A DNA stretch of 64,000 nucleotides. Source: Paenibacillus sp. SC116. GTDB lineage: Bacteria > Bacillota > Bacilli > Paenibacillales > Paenibacillaceae. Below, piece by piece: positions 36,183 to 45,464 of the stretch; position 1 is the first letter of the stretch, and each line of letters begins with the position of its first letter. Under the pieces are notes generated by a model. That model ran no database searches. It was given only the letters and a program-made list of their open reading frames with translations, and was not told where the DNA came from. Position numbers and translations under genes: made by a program. The DNA lies in contig NZ_JANIOF010000001.1 in NCBI RefSeq assembly GCF_024733555.1, positions 682,001 to 746,000 on the forward strand, read 5' to 3'.

Positions 36183-38798
36183 ATGAAAGAAATAGGGACA
36201 CAGTATACGAATTTCTTATATGACACGCCACTACTGGCTACTAAATTACATATTCCCACAACCTCGGTTGAAACATTGGTGCGTACGAGGCTGATCGACC
36301 AACTAAATCAGTGCACGCAGTGCCGGCTAACACTGCTGAGCGCGCCGGCTGGTTTCGGAAAATCAACCTTGCTGCAGCATTGGGCGCAGCAGGTCCCCGA
36401 ACGTCCGGCGTGGATCTCTCTCGATATGGCGGACAACGATCTGATTCGGTTCTGGCGATACGTTATTTCGGCCATCGACTCCATTCGACCGGGATTCGGG
36501 GAGAAGGTGGCCGACGTCGTCAAACTGATTCATCCTTCCGACTACGTGCTCGCTTTGACGATGCTCCTTAACGAACTCCAGCAGATGGAGAATCCGCTCA
36601 AACTCGTTCTCGACGATTTTCATGCGATCACCGATGAGCGTTTGCTCGCTTCCTTCGCTTATTTTCTTGAGCATGTGCCGGAGCAAACTCATCTCATTCT
36701 TGCCAGCCGCACGGAGCTTCCCCTTCCAACCGCCAAACTGCATAGCCGCCAGCAGATGAACCGGCTTGACATCGAGGAATTCCGCTTTACTCCGCAGGAA
36801 GGTGATGAATTTTATCGGACATGCATGTCCCTCGACCTGCCGGAAGAAGAGACGGGCAAGTGGGTCCAGCGGACTGAGGGTTGGATTACGGCGATGAAGC
36901 TGGCTGCCCTGTCGATGCGCAGTACGGATCATCCTTCCATTTTGCTGCGGAATTATACTGGCGCCTCCTCCATGTTGGAACAGTATTTGATGGAAGAAGT
37001 GTTCGTGAAGCAGAGCGAGACTGTACGGCGATTTCTCCTGGATTGCTCTGTTCTGAAGCGAATGAACGCCTCTCTGTGCCAGAGCGTCACCGGTCATGAC
37101 TGTGGCCAGGAAATGCTTGAGTTGCTGGAGCGCGAGCAACTGTTTGTGATTCCGTTGGGCGATCGGAGAGACTGGTACCGATTCCACCATTTGTTCGCGG
37201 AATTTTTGTATCGGCGATTGGAGCGGACGAATCCTTCGAGAATTCCAGTGCTACAGGAAGCTGCGGGGCAATGGTGCGAACGGGAAGGGTTAAGAGAGGA
37301 GGCGCTCGATTATTATTTGACATGTAGGGAATATGATCGTGCGGTCGGCTTGCTGAAAGAAATGACGGCAAAGATGACGCGCGTGAACGAGCTTTGGCTA
37401 GGAGCGCAGTTTGCACGCATTCCCGAGTCGCTTCTGTTGGCGCACCCGATATTATACTTTTCCTATGCACTCTTGCTGCTGTTGGGTAACGACGATTGTC
37501 TGAGAGGAGAACGAATGCTGCAATTCGCCGAGCAGGCCTATGAGGAGAAGATATCGGAATGGACGGCAGAAGCCAGAGATGAATTTTGGGCCTGCTATTT
37601 TTTCGTCAAAGCGATGAAAGAGCTTGTTACCCGCGGGGATCAACAAAAAGTAATCGAGTATATGATGCGATCGAAGCAGCATAAGCCAGGGAGCGTGGGG
37701 CTTATCCTCCCGCGGCCTAATCGAGTAGGCCTGCCTTCGATTTTGAAAGTGCATGCGCAAAACGAGAACGAAGACCACGGCAAGGAGGTTCTGATTTCTG
37801 TTTTGTCTGAGCTGTCGGATTTATTGGAGAGGGCTGATCTGGCTGCCCCGACGATCGCTTGTCTGGCGGAGTGTTACTATGAGTTCAACGAGTTGGAAGA
37901 GGCGGAGAAAGTCGCGAGAAAAGCGATCCGGTTGATGGACTTGTACGGACCTAGCGGCACGAGCGATGCGCTGCTCCCTGCCCGGCTTGTTTTATCCCGC
38001 ATCCAGCGCATCCGAGGCTCGCTCGATGCAGCGAAAGAGACGATGCGAGAAACGAGACGGGATATCGTCGAGCTGGGCATGGCCGACTCGCTAATCTATT
38101 GTGATGCCGAGCTGGCATTGATTGCATTGGAGAATGGCGACACAGCCCCTTCGGATGCGTGGGTACGGTTGTACCGCCTGGAAGAGTGCGACGGGTTCAC
38201 GGTCCGGCAGTTGTTCGAATACGTCTATTGGGCGAAGCTTATGATGAAACGGGGCGACGATAGGCAGGCGTGGCTTTTGACGGACCGGTTGTTGGCTGTT
38301 GCGGAGCAGGGGGATCGATACTACCTACAAGTGGAAATCGGTTTGATGCAAGTGCTGTTGCTGCACCGATCGGGGCGGACGGATGAGGCACTTCTACGGC
38401 TTTTGCCGATCTTATTGGTGACGGAGCCGCGCGGTTTAAAGCGCGTCTATCTGGATGCCCACGAACCGATGGCTGAGTTGGTGGCGCTGCTGCTGCAATC
38501 GCGTTACCGCCCGAAGGAGGGAAAGGCTCCATCGCTTGGCTATCTCCGCAGCCTGCTATCCGCCTTCGGAAGGAAGGAAACTGCCGGCAACGCTTCTGCG
38601 GATTTGGAGCTGATCCTAACGAAGAAGGAGCTCGAAATATACGGGTTGCTGGTTCGGCGGCTCACCAATCGGGAGATTGCGGAGAAGCTGGGCATTGGCT
38701 ACGGTACGGTGAGAGTCCATTTGAACCATATTTATAGCAAGCTTTACGTGAACGACCGATCGGAAGCAATCCTAAAAGGTGAGCAGATCGGACTCTGA
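36183..38798 (+). CDS. MalT/LuxR-type ATP-dependent transcriptional regulator
   Basis: 871 residues from ATG 36183, with AGGAGAAGG upstream. N-terminal STAND-type ATPase: Walker A LSAPAGFGKSTLLQHW near residue 52, Walker B VLDDFHAI near 142, ILASRTELPLP. The middle 500 residues are TPR-like helices. The last 65 residues are a LuxR helix-turn-helix (LTKKELEIYGLLVRRLTNRE, IAEKLGIGYGTVRVHLNHIY). It is clearly more GC-rich than neighbours on both sides. It ends 365 bases before the three-gene operon on the same strand and is a reasonable candidate for its activator, though a terminator lies between. Confidence 0.9.
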   Translation: MKEIGTQYTNFLYDTPLLATKLHIPTTSVETLVRTRLIDQLNQCTQCRLTLLSAPAGFGKSTLLQHWAQQVPERPAWISLDMADNDLIRFWRYVISAIDSIRPGFGEKVADVVKLIHPSDYVLALTMLLNELQQMENPLKLVLDDFHAITDERLLASFAYFLEHVPEQTHLILASRTELPLPTAKLHSRQQMNRLDIEEFRFTPQEGDEFYRTCMSLDLPEEETGKWVQRTEGWITAMKLAALSMRSTDHPSILLRNYTGASSMLEQYLMEEVFVKQSETVRRFLLDCSVLKRMNASLCQSVTGHDCGQEMLELLEREQLFVIPLGDRRDWYRFHHLFAEFLYRRLERTNPSRIPVLQEAAGQWCEREGLREEALDYYLTCREYDRAVGLLKEMTAKMTRVNELWLGAQFARIPESLLLAHPILYFSYALLLLLGNDDCLRGERMLQFAEQAYEEKISEWTAEARDEFWACYFFVKAMKELVTRGDQQKVIEYMMRSKQHKPGSVGLILPRPNRVGLPSILKVHAQNENEDHGKEVLISVLSELSDLLERADLAAPTIACLAECYYEFNELEEAEKVARKAIRLMDLYGPSGTSDALLPARLVLSRIQRIRGSLDAAKETMRETRRDIVELGMADSLIYCDAELALIALENGDTAPSDAWVRLYRLEECDGFTVRQLFEYVYWAKLMMKRGDDRQAWLLTDRLLAVAEQGDRYYLQVEIGLMQVLLLHRSGRTDEALLRLLPILLVTEPRGLKRVYLDAHEPMAELVALLLQSRYRPKEGKAPSLGYLRSLLSAFGRKETAGNASADLELILTKKELEIYGLLVRRLTNREIAEKLGIGYGTVRVHLNHIYSKLYVNDRSEAILKGEQIGL

Positions 38799-39163
38799 AC
38801 GTTTCTTCTACTCCTCTGTTCTATACAGGGGGGTAGTTTTTTTTGGGCGCAGGGCCTTCTATACTTTAGATCTGTGTCGGCTTTTGAGCCCTTTCTTTAC
38901 GGAGGCGAACTTTCGAGAGAAAAGGCATTTGATATCCTATTTGACGGCAATCATTGAGGCATTATTACTTCTTTAGCTTCTTTATCCTACTTGAATCAAA
39001 TCTTTAGCTGACCTTAGACGTAAGTTTAAATGCTTCTTTTAACATTGAAGAAAGTCAAACAATTCGGATAACAGAAGGAAAATGCTCTTACGATAGGTGT
39101 TGTAGGGTAGTTCATAGCAAGTGGATTTAGATAGTCATTAACACTGTGGAAGGATGTGAATTT
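38799..39163. other. Leader region of the three-gene operon
   Basis: Begins with the terminator of the regulator gene. The remaining 320 bases carry no gene and no obvious repeat; the operon promoter should lie here. Confidence 0.45.
38808..38844 (+). terminator. Terminator of the LuxR-type gene
   Basis: CTACTCCTCTG (38808-38818) and CAGGGGGGTAG (38826-38836) with two G-T pairs, then eight T. Confidence 0.85.
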
Positions 39164-40969
39164 ATGGGACTAATTAAAACAGCTTACACGCAGCTCTTCC
39201 AATCAAGGGGTAATATTACTCAGGTATTTCGAAATTTTCATTCGGTTCAGTATGCATTAGTACAGCCAGCTGGAAGCCCTAAAAACGTCATTAATAACTT
39301 GCAAAAGTATAATTTTTTCAACAATGACAGGAATACATTGAAGATTGCAGTAGGTCCGGAATTTTCTATGAATCAAATAACAAACAATGAAGTTATCCCA
39401 ATCTCGAAGAAAGATTATCTTCAGGCCAGGAATATATTTATAGAGCAAGCTAAAGCTTTGCCTGAAGGAGGTTTGTTTTGTCCAGGAACTACTGCAGTAG
39501 ATACTGGTGAGAAATCGGCAGGCGGTAAAAAAACAGGAGTAAATTTAGGATATTTCATCGCAACAGGGTCAGGTGAAATAATGGAATGGGCCAAAAAGTC
39601 CGTCAGTACGAATGATAACTGGCCAAGTGATTACGAGGTATCTAAAGGTGTTGAGGATGTTGTAGTTCTTGTCAAACGGTTAGGTGGACAAGGAAGAGAT
39701 GTTGTTCTTTTAATGAGTACTTGTCTTGACGTTACCTTCCTGTCAAAGTTAAATCCGGATGTATCCCCTGACTTCATCATTTCGCCAGCCTACGGTTCTC
39801 CACTACCGTTGGGTGTAGAGGTAGTCTATCCGGGAGCAATATTCATTGTTGCAGACAACGGCAATCGTGATTTGGATACAGTCATCAAAAAAGGAGAAGA
39901 GCGTGAAGGGGGATTTGAGGATATATCAGAGCTTGTTTACAATTCAGGCATGTGGGATAAAACAAGCAAGGAAAAGTACTGGTTTTCGGGTATATCAGAC
40001 TTTGTAGGTAACTTTTTTTCTTACTGTGTCAGTAGCATAATTCCCAGTCTTAACGGAGCCAAAAAGATCACAGAAGTATACTCAAAGATCGATACATTGG
40101 CGTCCTATTATCCTGAAGATAATTTAGCCATCTCTGAGAAAAGAAAACTAAAAGATTTAACAAAAGAACAACTTGATGCAAGGATTTTGTACCCAAACTA
40201 CAACGTCTTTTATAACAAGTTAGATCCAGACACCCTACTAGAAAAGTTGATAGAAGCCACGAAGACTCTACAGTGGGATGTTATTCAAGACGAACTAAAT
40301 CAATTCATTAGAGATTACGTATCAAAAAAGCTGTCACCAGAGGATCCACTTCAAAAGTCTCCAGATGAATGGGTCATAATTATAAACGATTCCAAGTTAA
40401 AAAGTGATTTATTGGCAACGATTAGTCTCAAAACTTTAGAACTATTAGTCAGCATGGGTAATGAAATAGTTGACGAGGTTGCTGAGCATTACGGAGATAG
40501 CATAAATGGACTGGTTCGCAGTTCACTAGGGCAGAAATTACTCAACAGAATGCTGGATACTGTTTCTGGCCCTTCTTATGTAGATCAATTAATAAAAAGC
40601 AATGTATTTTGGGAACAGTCACATCAATTGTCCCAACAAATTGAACAAATTCAGCAGCGTTTAGCGGAAAACGCGTCAAACAGCGAAGTCACCAAACAAG
40701 AACTTAGACAAAGGTACAAGGATCTAGAACAGATACGAGAAGAACTGGCCACTAAAAAGGACGATCCTGAATTACAGGAGAAAGAAAAAAGAATTGATGT
40801 TGAAATAGAAGAGTTGATTGAAAAAGCGAAGCAAATTGAAAAAGAACAACAAGAGGCCGAAAAAGAAAAACAATCCAGTCAGAATGAAATGCAGAACAAA
40901 AATCAGGAGAAAAATGATATAGATAAAAAAGAAAAAGAGAACAGTAAGGACATTTTTAAAGCGATATAA
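39164..40969 (+). CDS. Unknown protein 1 of the three-gene operon
   Basis: 601 residues from ATG 39164 (GGAAGGATG upstream); an earlier in-frame start lacks a site. Not recognised. Residues 1-250 look globular alpha/beta, with short motifs LPEGGLFCPGTTAVDTGEKS, GYFIATGSGEIMEW, VVLLMSTCLDVTF and YPGAIFIVADNGN. Around residue 280 is a hydrophobic patch (FVGNFFSYCVSSIIPS), perhaps membrane-active. From about 485 to the end there is a highly charged coiled coil, rich in E, K and Q, finishing KDIFKAI. No signal peptide. It sits 29 bases before protein 2 in the same AT-rich composition, so the two are surely co-transcribed. A scaffold, tether or toxin component are options; none is proven. Confidence 0.85.
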   Translation: MGLIKTAYTQLFQSRGNITQVFRNFHSVQYALVQPAGSPKNVINNLQKYNFFNNDRNTLKIAVGPEFSMNQITNNEVIPISKKDYLQARNIFIEQAKALPEGGLFCPGTTAVDTGEKSAGGKKTGVNLGYFIATGSGEIMEWAKKSVSTNDNWPSDYEVSKGVEDVVVLVKRLGGQGRDVVLLMSTCLDVTFLSKLNPDVSPDFIISPAYGSPLPLGVEVVYPGAIFIVADNGNRDLDTVIKKGEEREGGFEDISELVYNSGMWDKTSKEKYWFSGISDFVGNFFSYCVSSIIPSLNGAKKITEVYSKIDTLASYYPEDNLAISEKRKLKDLTKEQLDARILYPNYNVFYNKLDPDTLLEKLIEATKTLQWDVIQDELNQFIRDYVSKKLSPEDPLQKSPDEWVIIINDSKLKSDLLATISLKTLELLVSMGNEIVDEVAEHYGDSINGLVRSSLGQKLLNRMLDTVSGPSYVDQLIKSNVFWEQSHQLSQQIEQIQQRLAENASNSEVTKQELRQRYKDLEQIREELATKKDDPELQEKEKRIDVEIEELIEKAKQIEKEQQEAEKEKQSSQNEMQNKNQEKNDIDKKEKENSKDIFKAI

Positions 40970-40998
40970 GAACGAAATTGAAAGGAGGTAAGAATTTG

Positions 40999-43779
40999 AT
41001 GAATCAATTGAGCAATAATATTCAAGATAGCGAAACAGACTATCTGCTATTATCTCAAATACAAAAGGAAATCCAAGCCTTAACGATCGGGAATTCGATT
41101 GTATATCTTAGCGTACAAGATGATCTCCCGATTGGAAAAGGAACGGATTTGGGTGGCACATTTGATCAGGATCTTTATGTTTATGCAGAGCAATTGACAT
41201 TGAACAACTCACTATCTTTAAAAAATGCTTTGCTATCAACTAGTTTTCTTGTAGCGAATGAGCAATCTACTATTGAATTATATGGAGATCCCGGCACCAC
41301 ACCTACTGATAACATCAACGGGACTGACGGTAAAGCTGGTGGGGTATTGCAGCTTTTTATAGGAGAAGTTCCAATTGATGATCCGAAGTTTAGCATTCAT
41401 GCTAAAGGCGGGAAAGGGGGGGATGGGCAGGATGTACCGGCATCACTGGCAGGAAACGGCGGGAATGGTGGAGCTGGTGGAAATGTGACGTCTATCCAAT
41501 ACCACCCTTACGCAATGATACTTCATCGGTTAGTTGAGATCTACAAAATGGTATCGCTGAAGGAAAAACTAACGGCAATATCAGATTTAAAGAAAAGATA
41601 TGGGCAATATCAGATTATTTCTCCTTTATTTCAAAATGCAGAATCGAATCCTGATCAGAACTCTTTTAACCAAACATTACACAATGTCGCATTTAGCTTG
41701 CAAACCGCTTTGGGGAAATCGCAAATTGATGCCCAGATGAAAATTGACGTATCAGGCGGAGCATATGGCGTTTATGGCGAGGGAAAACCAAACGGTAACG
41801 ATGGAAAGAGCGGCGGTATGGGAAAAACAACCTTAATTGAAATTGGCGATCCTTCTCAGTTTGCAACACTCAACCAGCAGTCGTTTTTCCCTTGGATCCA
41901 TTCGGTACAATGCCAGATGCTGCAAGAGAAAGCTAAGATGGCGTATTTTTGTCTCGATCCACAAAGTCAGGATGCCGTTGAGGAAATATCGATTTATTTT
42001 CAAAGACTTCAAAAAAAGACGGCACCTTTTCAATTTACGCAACCTGGAGACGCACTTGATAAGCTGTGGTCGGCCAGCGAGCACATAATCGGGGCGCAAG
42101 ATAGCATCGCCACATTTAAAAAAATATACGATAACTCCGTAATTTATTTGAATAGTTTGAGCCGTGGTAACGACTACTTCGGTTATCCCTACAATTATGT
42201 ACCTGTCCTTTCATTTGACTTTTGTAGAGAACAATTCCAAATGCTTGTATCCAATTTCGATGTCATCGAAGACCATTATAACAATCAGATTAATTTGCTC
42301 AAGGATGTTACTAAAGCAAAAGACGCTTTACTTGCAGCAAGAAATCAAGCAGAATCCAAAATGAACAGCAATAACTCCAAGTTAACCAAAATCAGCGAAA
42401 TGTATGAGAACACTGCTAAACTTATTAACAGTTATACTCCTTCGGTAGAGCAAAAAAAGCAGATAGCAAACGAAAAATTGCAAGAGATCAAGGATGACTT
42501 AGCAAATCACTTCGATTGGAATTGGGATGATCTATTTGCTTCACTTGGATCACTTGCGTTCGCACCTACTGAGTCCGTAATGTGGATCGAGCAGGCCTCT
42601 AAAATCGCATTTGATGGCATGACTAAAATTACGGATAATACTGGTGCCCAAATAAACAAAGATTATTTAGTGGATCAAATTAGCTCGGTAAAAGACGATA
42701 TCTCTAGCTTAAAAGAAAACTTCTCAACGCTCCCTGACGGTACAATCCAGCCTGATGATCCCGGTGCCGCTAAACTAATCGGAGATGAAGACAGTATCGA
42801 GAGTATTCTGAATCAAATATCATCCCGTATAGACATAACGGAGGCAAGGGAGGCCCTACAAGATTATGTTAGTACAATTAGTGAGCGAAACAATCAAATT
42901 GTAACATACAATACACTTATCTCCTTGTTTCTCAAAACGCAGAATGAACAAAGCGACTTAAATGGGGAGATAGTCAAGTACAATGATTCGGTTATTGATG
43001 CTCTTACGGAAGTATCTCCCGTCTACGTGGCTTTTGTATCCAGAATGTACTTCGAGGCCGTCAGCCAGCTAATTGAAATGATCTATTTAGCTGCCCGTTC
43101 CTATCAGTTCTGGGCGCTAAGTGTAGTGCAGCCTAATACTTTGCTTGGCGGGAATCCAGGGCAAATCACTTATGCTGATCTTACCAGTGCTAAATCTCAA
43201 ATCCTCCAACTTTATAGTGATGCAGTTACTAACTTTAAGACGAATCCCTCAATATTTCCTGCTAATAGCGCTAATACAGGCATCGAGTACAATTGCAAGC
43301 CTCTTCAAGTTGAATTAATGAAAAATAACTTTGAAACAATGGTGACTATACCAGTATCTGATAAAACAACGTCGAATACAGATAGTCCATTCTCTGGTTT
43401 GTCCAATGTTAGAATCACAAAGGTACGTTGCTATCTACATGGCGCTCAACCAAAAGACCACTTAAAAAACAGTGAAGTACTGATAAACATTTCGCACACC
43501 GGAACCGAAAAGATCGTATCCCCGAATAATCATACTTTTTTGTTTCAACATGATAAAAGAGAAGTACCTTTCAAGTATGATCTTAACTCGTCAATCATCA
43601 GCATCGATGGAGATTTTGGAGTTCATTACCCTGAAGAAGCGACACCATATGCGTTATTCGGCCCTTTTACTACGTGGAAGATAGAAATCGATCCATCATT
43701 TAGGGATCAACTTGATTTAAGTAACTTGGAAGATGTAACTTTAGAATTCTACGGTACTTGTTATTCTTTCAATACTTAA
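40999..43779 (+). CDS. Unknown large protein 2, glycine-rich and helical, toxin-like
   Basis: 926 residues from ATG 40999 (AAAGGAGG ten bases upstream; TTG 40996 is an alternative). Not recognised as a whole. About residues 35-130 are beta-rich, then a glycine-rich run at 134-164 (KGGKGGDGQ, GNGGNGGAGGN) and another near 252-275 (GKPNGNDGKSGGMGK), like loops of beta-helical or collagen-like tips. Residues about 427-690 are long amphipathic helices (coiled-coil heptads, SSVKDDISSLKENF), the pattern of alpha-pore-forming toxins and of Tc-toxin shafts. The last 140 residues look like a beta-sandwich closing with PFTTWKIEIDPSF and LDLSNLEDVTLEFYG, reminiscent of C-terminal domains of insecticidal Tc components. 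No signal peptide. The toxin idea is inference. Confidence 0.85.
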   Translation: MNQLSNNIQDSETDYLLLSQIQKEIQALTIGNSIVYLSVQDDLPIGKGTDLGGTFDQDLYVYAEQLTLNNSLSLKNALLSTSFLVANEQSTIELYGDPGTTPTDNINGTDGKAGGVLQLFIGEVPIDDPKFSIHAKGGKGGDGQDVPASLAGNGGNGGAGGNVTSIQYHPYAMILHRLVEIYKMVSLKEKLTAISDLKKRYGQYQIISPLFQNAESNPDQNSFNQTLHNVAFSLQTALGKSQIDAQMKIDVSGGAYGVYGEGKPNGNDGKSGGMGKTTLIEIGDPSQFATLNQQSFFPWIHSVQCQMLQEKAKMAYFCLDPQSQDAVEEISIYFQRLQKKTAPFQFTQPGDALDKLWSASEHIIGAQDSIATFKKIYDNSVIYLNSLSRGNDYFGYPYNYVPVLSFDFCREQFQMLVSNFDVIEDHYNNQINLLKDVTKAKDALLAARNQAESKMNSNNSKLTKISEMYENTAKLINSYTPSVEQKKQIANEKLQEIKDDLANHFDWNWDDLFASLGSLAFAPTESVMWIEQASKIAFDGMTKITDNTGAQINKDYLVDQISSVKDDISSLKENFSTLPDGTIQPDDPGAAKLIGDEDSIESILNQISSRIDITEAREALQDYVSTISERNNQIVTYNTLISLFLKTQNEQSDLNGEIVKYNDSVIDALTEVSPVYVAFVSRMYFEAVSQLIEMIYLAARSYQFWALSVVQPNTLLGGNPGQITYADLTSAKSQILQLYSDAVTNFKTNPSIFPANSANTGIEYNCKPLQVELMKNNFETMVTIPVSDKTTSNTDSPFSGLSNVRITKVRCYLHGAQPKDHLKNSEVLINISHTGTEKIVSPNNHTFLFQHDKREVPFKYDLNSSIISIDGDFGVHYPEEATPYALFGPFTTWKIEIDPSFRDQLDLSNLEDVTLEFYGTCYSFNT

Positions 43780-43816
43780 ATAAATCAATACGATGGAACT
43801 AATAAGGAGGGATAGT

Positions 43817-45322
43817 ATGGCTGCTTCACAATCACTATCATTACCCGAACTTGTAACCAAAATGCAGGGTGGTAATTCTACAACGTGTAAATGGGATGTT
43901 GTTTGTTCTTACAGTTGTTCTCATCTCAATTCATACCTGCAGCAAAAATATGATGCCGGTATGTTAGCTAAAGATGTTCAACTTAGCACACAAATTGAAG
44001 ACCCACTATCCGGTGAGACAATTACAATTAATTATGACATTCAATTTGCTTCTCCAACTATAAGTTTTGATGGGTATGATGGGAATGCAACATTAAAAAT
44101 GCTTATGAATACAGGCACCATTACAGTTACTGCTCAGGGAGGAACACCTGAATCCTACGAAATACCTGCGAACACTTATAGTGTCGAAGCTACTAACGTG
44201 CCGTTATCCGTAATAAATGGAACTACAGGTGAAATTGATGATCAAGGTAATATAATCGTATTTGAGGACGGAATAATAAACGAGAATAGCATCATCATAC
44301 ACTTTAGAACATCAGATTCAAATCTAGTCAGTTTTAATATCACTCCAGAACCAAGTCCTGATCTTATACTAGTACTTGGAACTGTTTACCTTCCACTTTT
44401 GGCTACTTATTTTAAAACGTCTATATCTGAGATCGATTATGCACTTGCGAATGTTAACAACACTCCATCGACAAACGGTAATCTTAATCTCACTCCAAGT
44501 TCCTTTATTTTTTCATCTATGGCATCAGATGATGATGCAAGTGGGGTTCTCAGTATATATATTCAAACCAAGGAGAGTCAAAACCAACCAGGATCACTAG
44601 AACCATCTTTTATATTGAACAACACAACATACAGTCCGATACCACAAGGTTATACAGCAAGTCTTATCATATCTAACTCCCTTGTATCTTCATTCATAAA
44701 TACACAATTTTCAAATCAAGCCTTTAATGCGTCCTATACTAATGATACGAGTGGAAGCATTTTGGCAAAGCTGACAGCGGATTATTCTGTTATTGCCAAT
44801 GACGGTGGAGGGAGTACGATAATTAATCATACTTCGTATGAGGGACTTAACATAAGTTTAACAGATAACCCAATCTCATTTGCTATTAATAATTCTGAAA
44901 TGTCAATAACTTGGAGTGGTAAAACTTCATCAAACTGGTCCAATTATACACTGGGCACTCAAGCACAATATGGAACTATTGATATAAGTATTAGTGTTGA
45001 CGAAAGTCAGCCAATAGTACTCAGTGATAACTATGAGATTGAAGGGACTATTACGGTCACCAGTTCACAATTTGATACACAATTATCTGCAGAAAAGTGT
45101 GGAATTTGGCAAACCGGTTGTTCCGAGAGTATCCCGGAGTTTTATCAAAAACTCCAGCTTTCCGTACCATCTATTACGATTGCAAGTATTGGTCTTAATT
45201 TTTTCAACACAACAAATTTAATTACTCCAGGGCAGAATGTCATTCAGTTCGATACAAATGCCGGGGTTCAAACACCTTATGACTTTCTGCTAGTTGGTAA
45301 TGTATTATCTGATCAAAATTGA
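43817..45322 (+). CDS. P47/TULIP-like protein 3 of the operon
   Basis: 501 residues from ATG 43817 (AAGGAGGGA upstream). The N-terminus CKWDVVCSYSCSHLNSYLQQ (residues 24-43) resembles the WDxV-x-N-x-L opening of clostridial P47 and OrfX2/OrfX3 proteins, which have lipid-binding-like TULIP folds and accompany botulinum-type and mosquitocidal neurotoxins. The remainder is beta-rich, with long Ser/Thr/Asn strands, an IVFEDGIINENSIIIHF segment, and two late cysteines (KCGIWQTGCSES). No signal peptide. It starts 37 bases after protein 2 and ends the operon at a strong terminator. The P47 relation is from pattern memory and needs profile comparison. Confidence 0.8.
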   Translation: MAASQSLSLPELVTKMQGGNSTTCKWDVVCSYSCSHLNSYLQQKYDAGMLAKDVQLSTQIEDPLSGETITINYDIQFASPTISFDGYDGNATLKMLMNTGTITVTAQGGTPESYEIPANTYSVEATNVPLSVINGTTGEIDDQGNIIVFEDGIINENSIIIHFRTSDSNLVSFNITPEPSPDLILVLGTVYLPLLATYFKTSISEIDYALANVNNTPSTNGNLNLTPSSFIFSSMASDDDASGVLSIYIQTKESQNQPGSLEPSFILNNTTYSPIPQGYTASLIISNSLVSSFINTQFSNQAFNASYTNDTSGSILAKLTADYSVIANDGGGSTIINHTSYEGLNISLTDNPISFAINNSEMSITWSGKTSSNWSNYTLGTQAQYGTIDISISVDESQPIVLSDNYEIEGTITVTSSQFDTQLSAEKCGIWQTGCSESIPEFYQKLQLSVPSITIASIGLNFFNTTNLITPGQNVIQFDTNAGVQTPYDFLLVGNVLSDQN

Positions 45323-45403
45323 CTAAATGAAATACAAAATGTAGTTTTTAACTCTTCGAGAGTCAACTTTTACACCAAGATATAAAATGATTAGCGTGTA
45401 TAT

Positions 45404-45450
45404 AAAAACTAATCCTTGATATCGAGAGGTCAGGGATTAGTTTTTATTTT
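45404..45450 (+). terminator. Terminator of the three-gene operon
   Basis: AAAACTAATCC-TGA and TCA-GGATTAGTTTTT form a 14-bp stem, followed by ATTTT. Confidence 0.85.
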
Positions 45451-45464
45451 GAAATTAGAATTAA

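Noticed and set aside
36363-37190. Minus-strand frame of 275 residues inside the LuxR-type gene
   Set aside because: A shadow of a GC-rich coding region; the plus-strand protein has intact ATPase and helix-turn-helix motifs across the same bases.
41400-41500. Glycine-rich region of protein 2 taken as collagen triple repeats
   Set aside because: The Gly-x-y period is too short and irregular (GGKGGDGQ, GNGGNGGAGGN) for a collagen helix; it looks like beta-turn loops.
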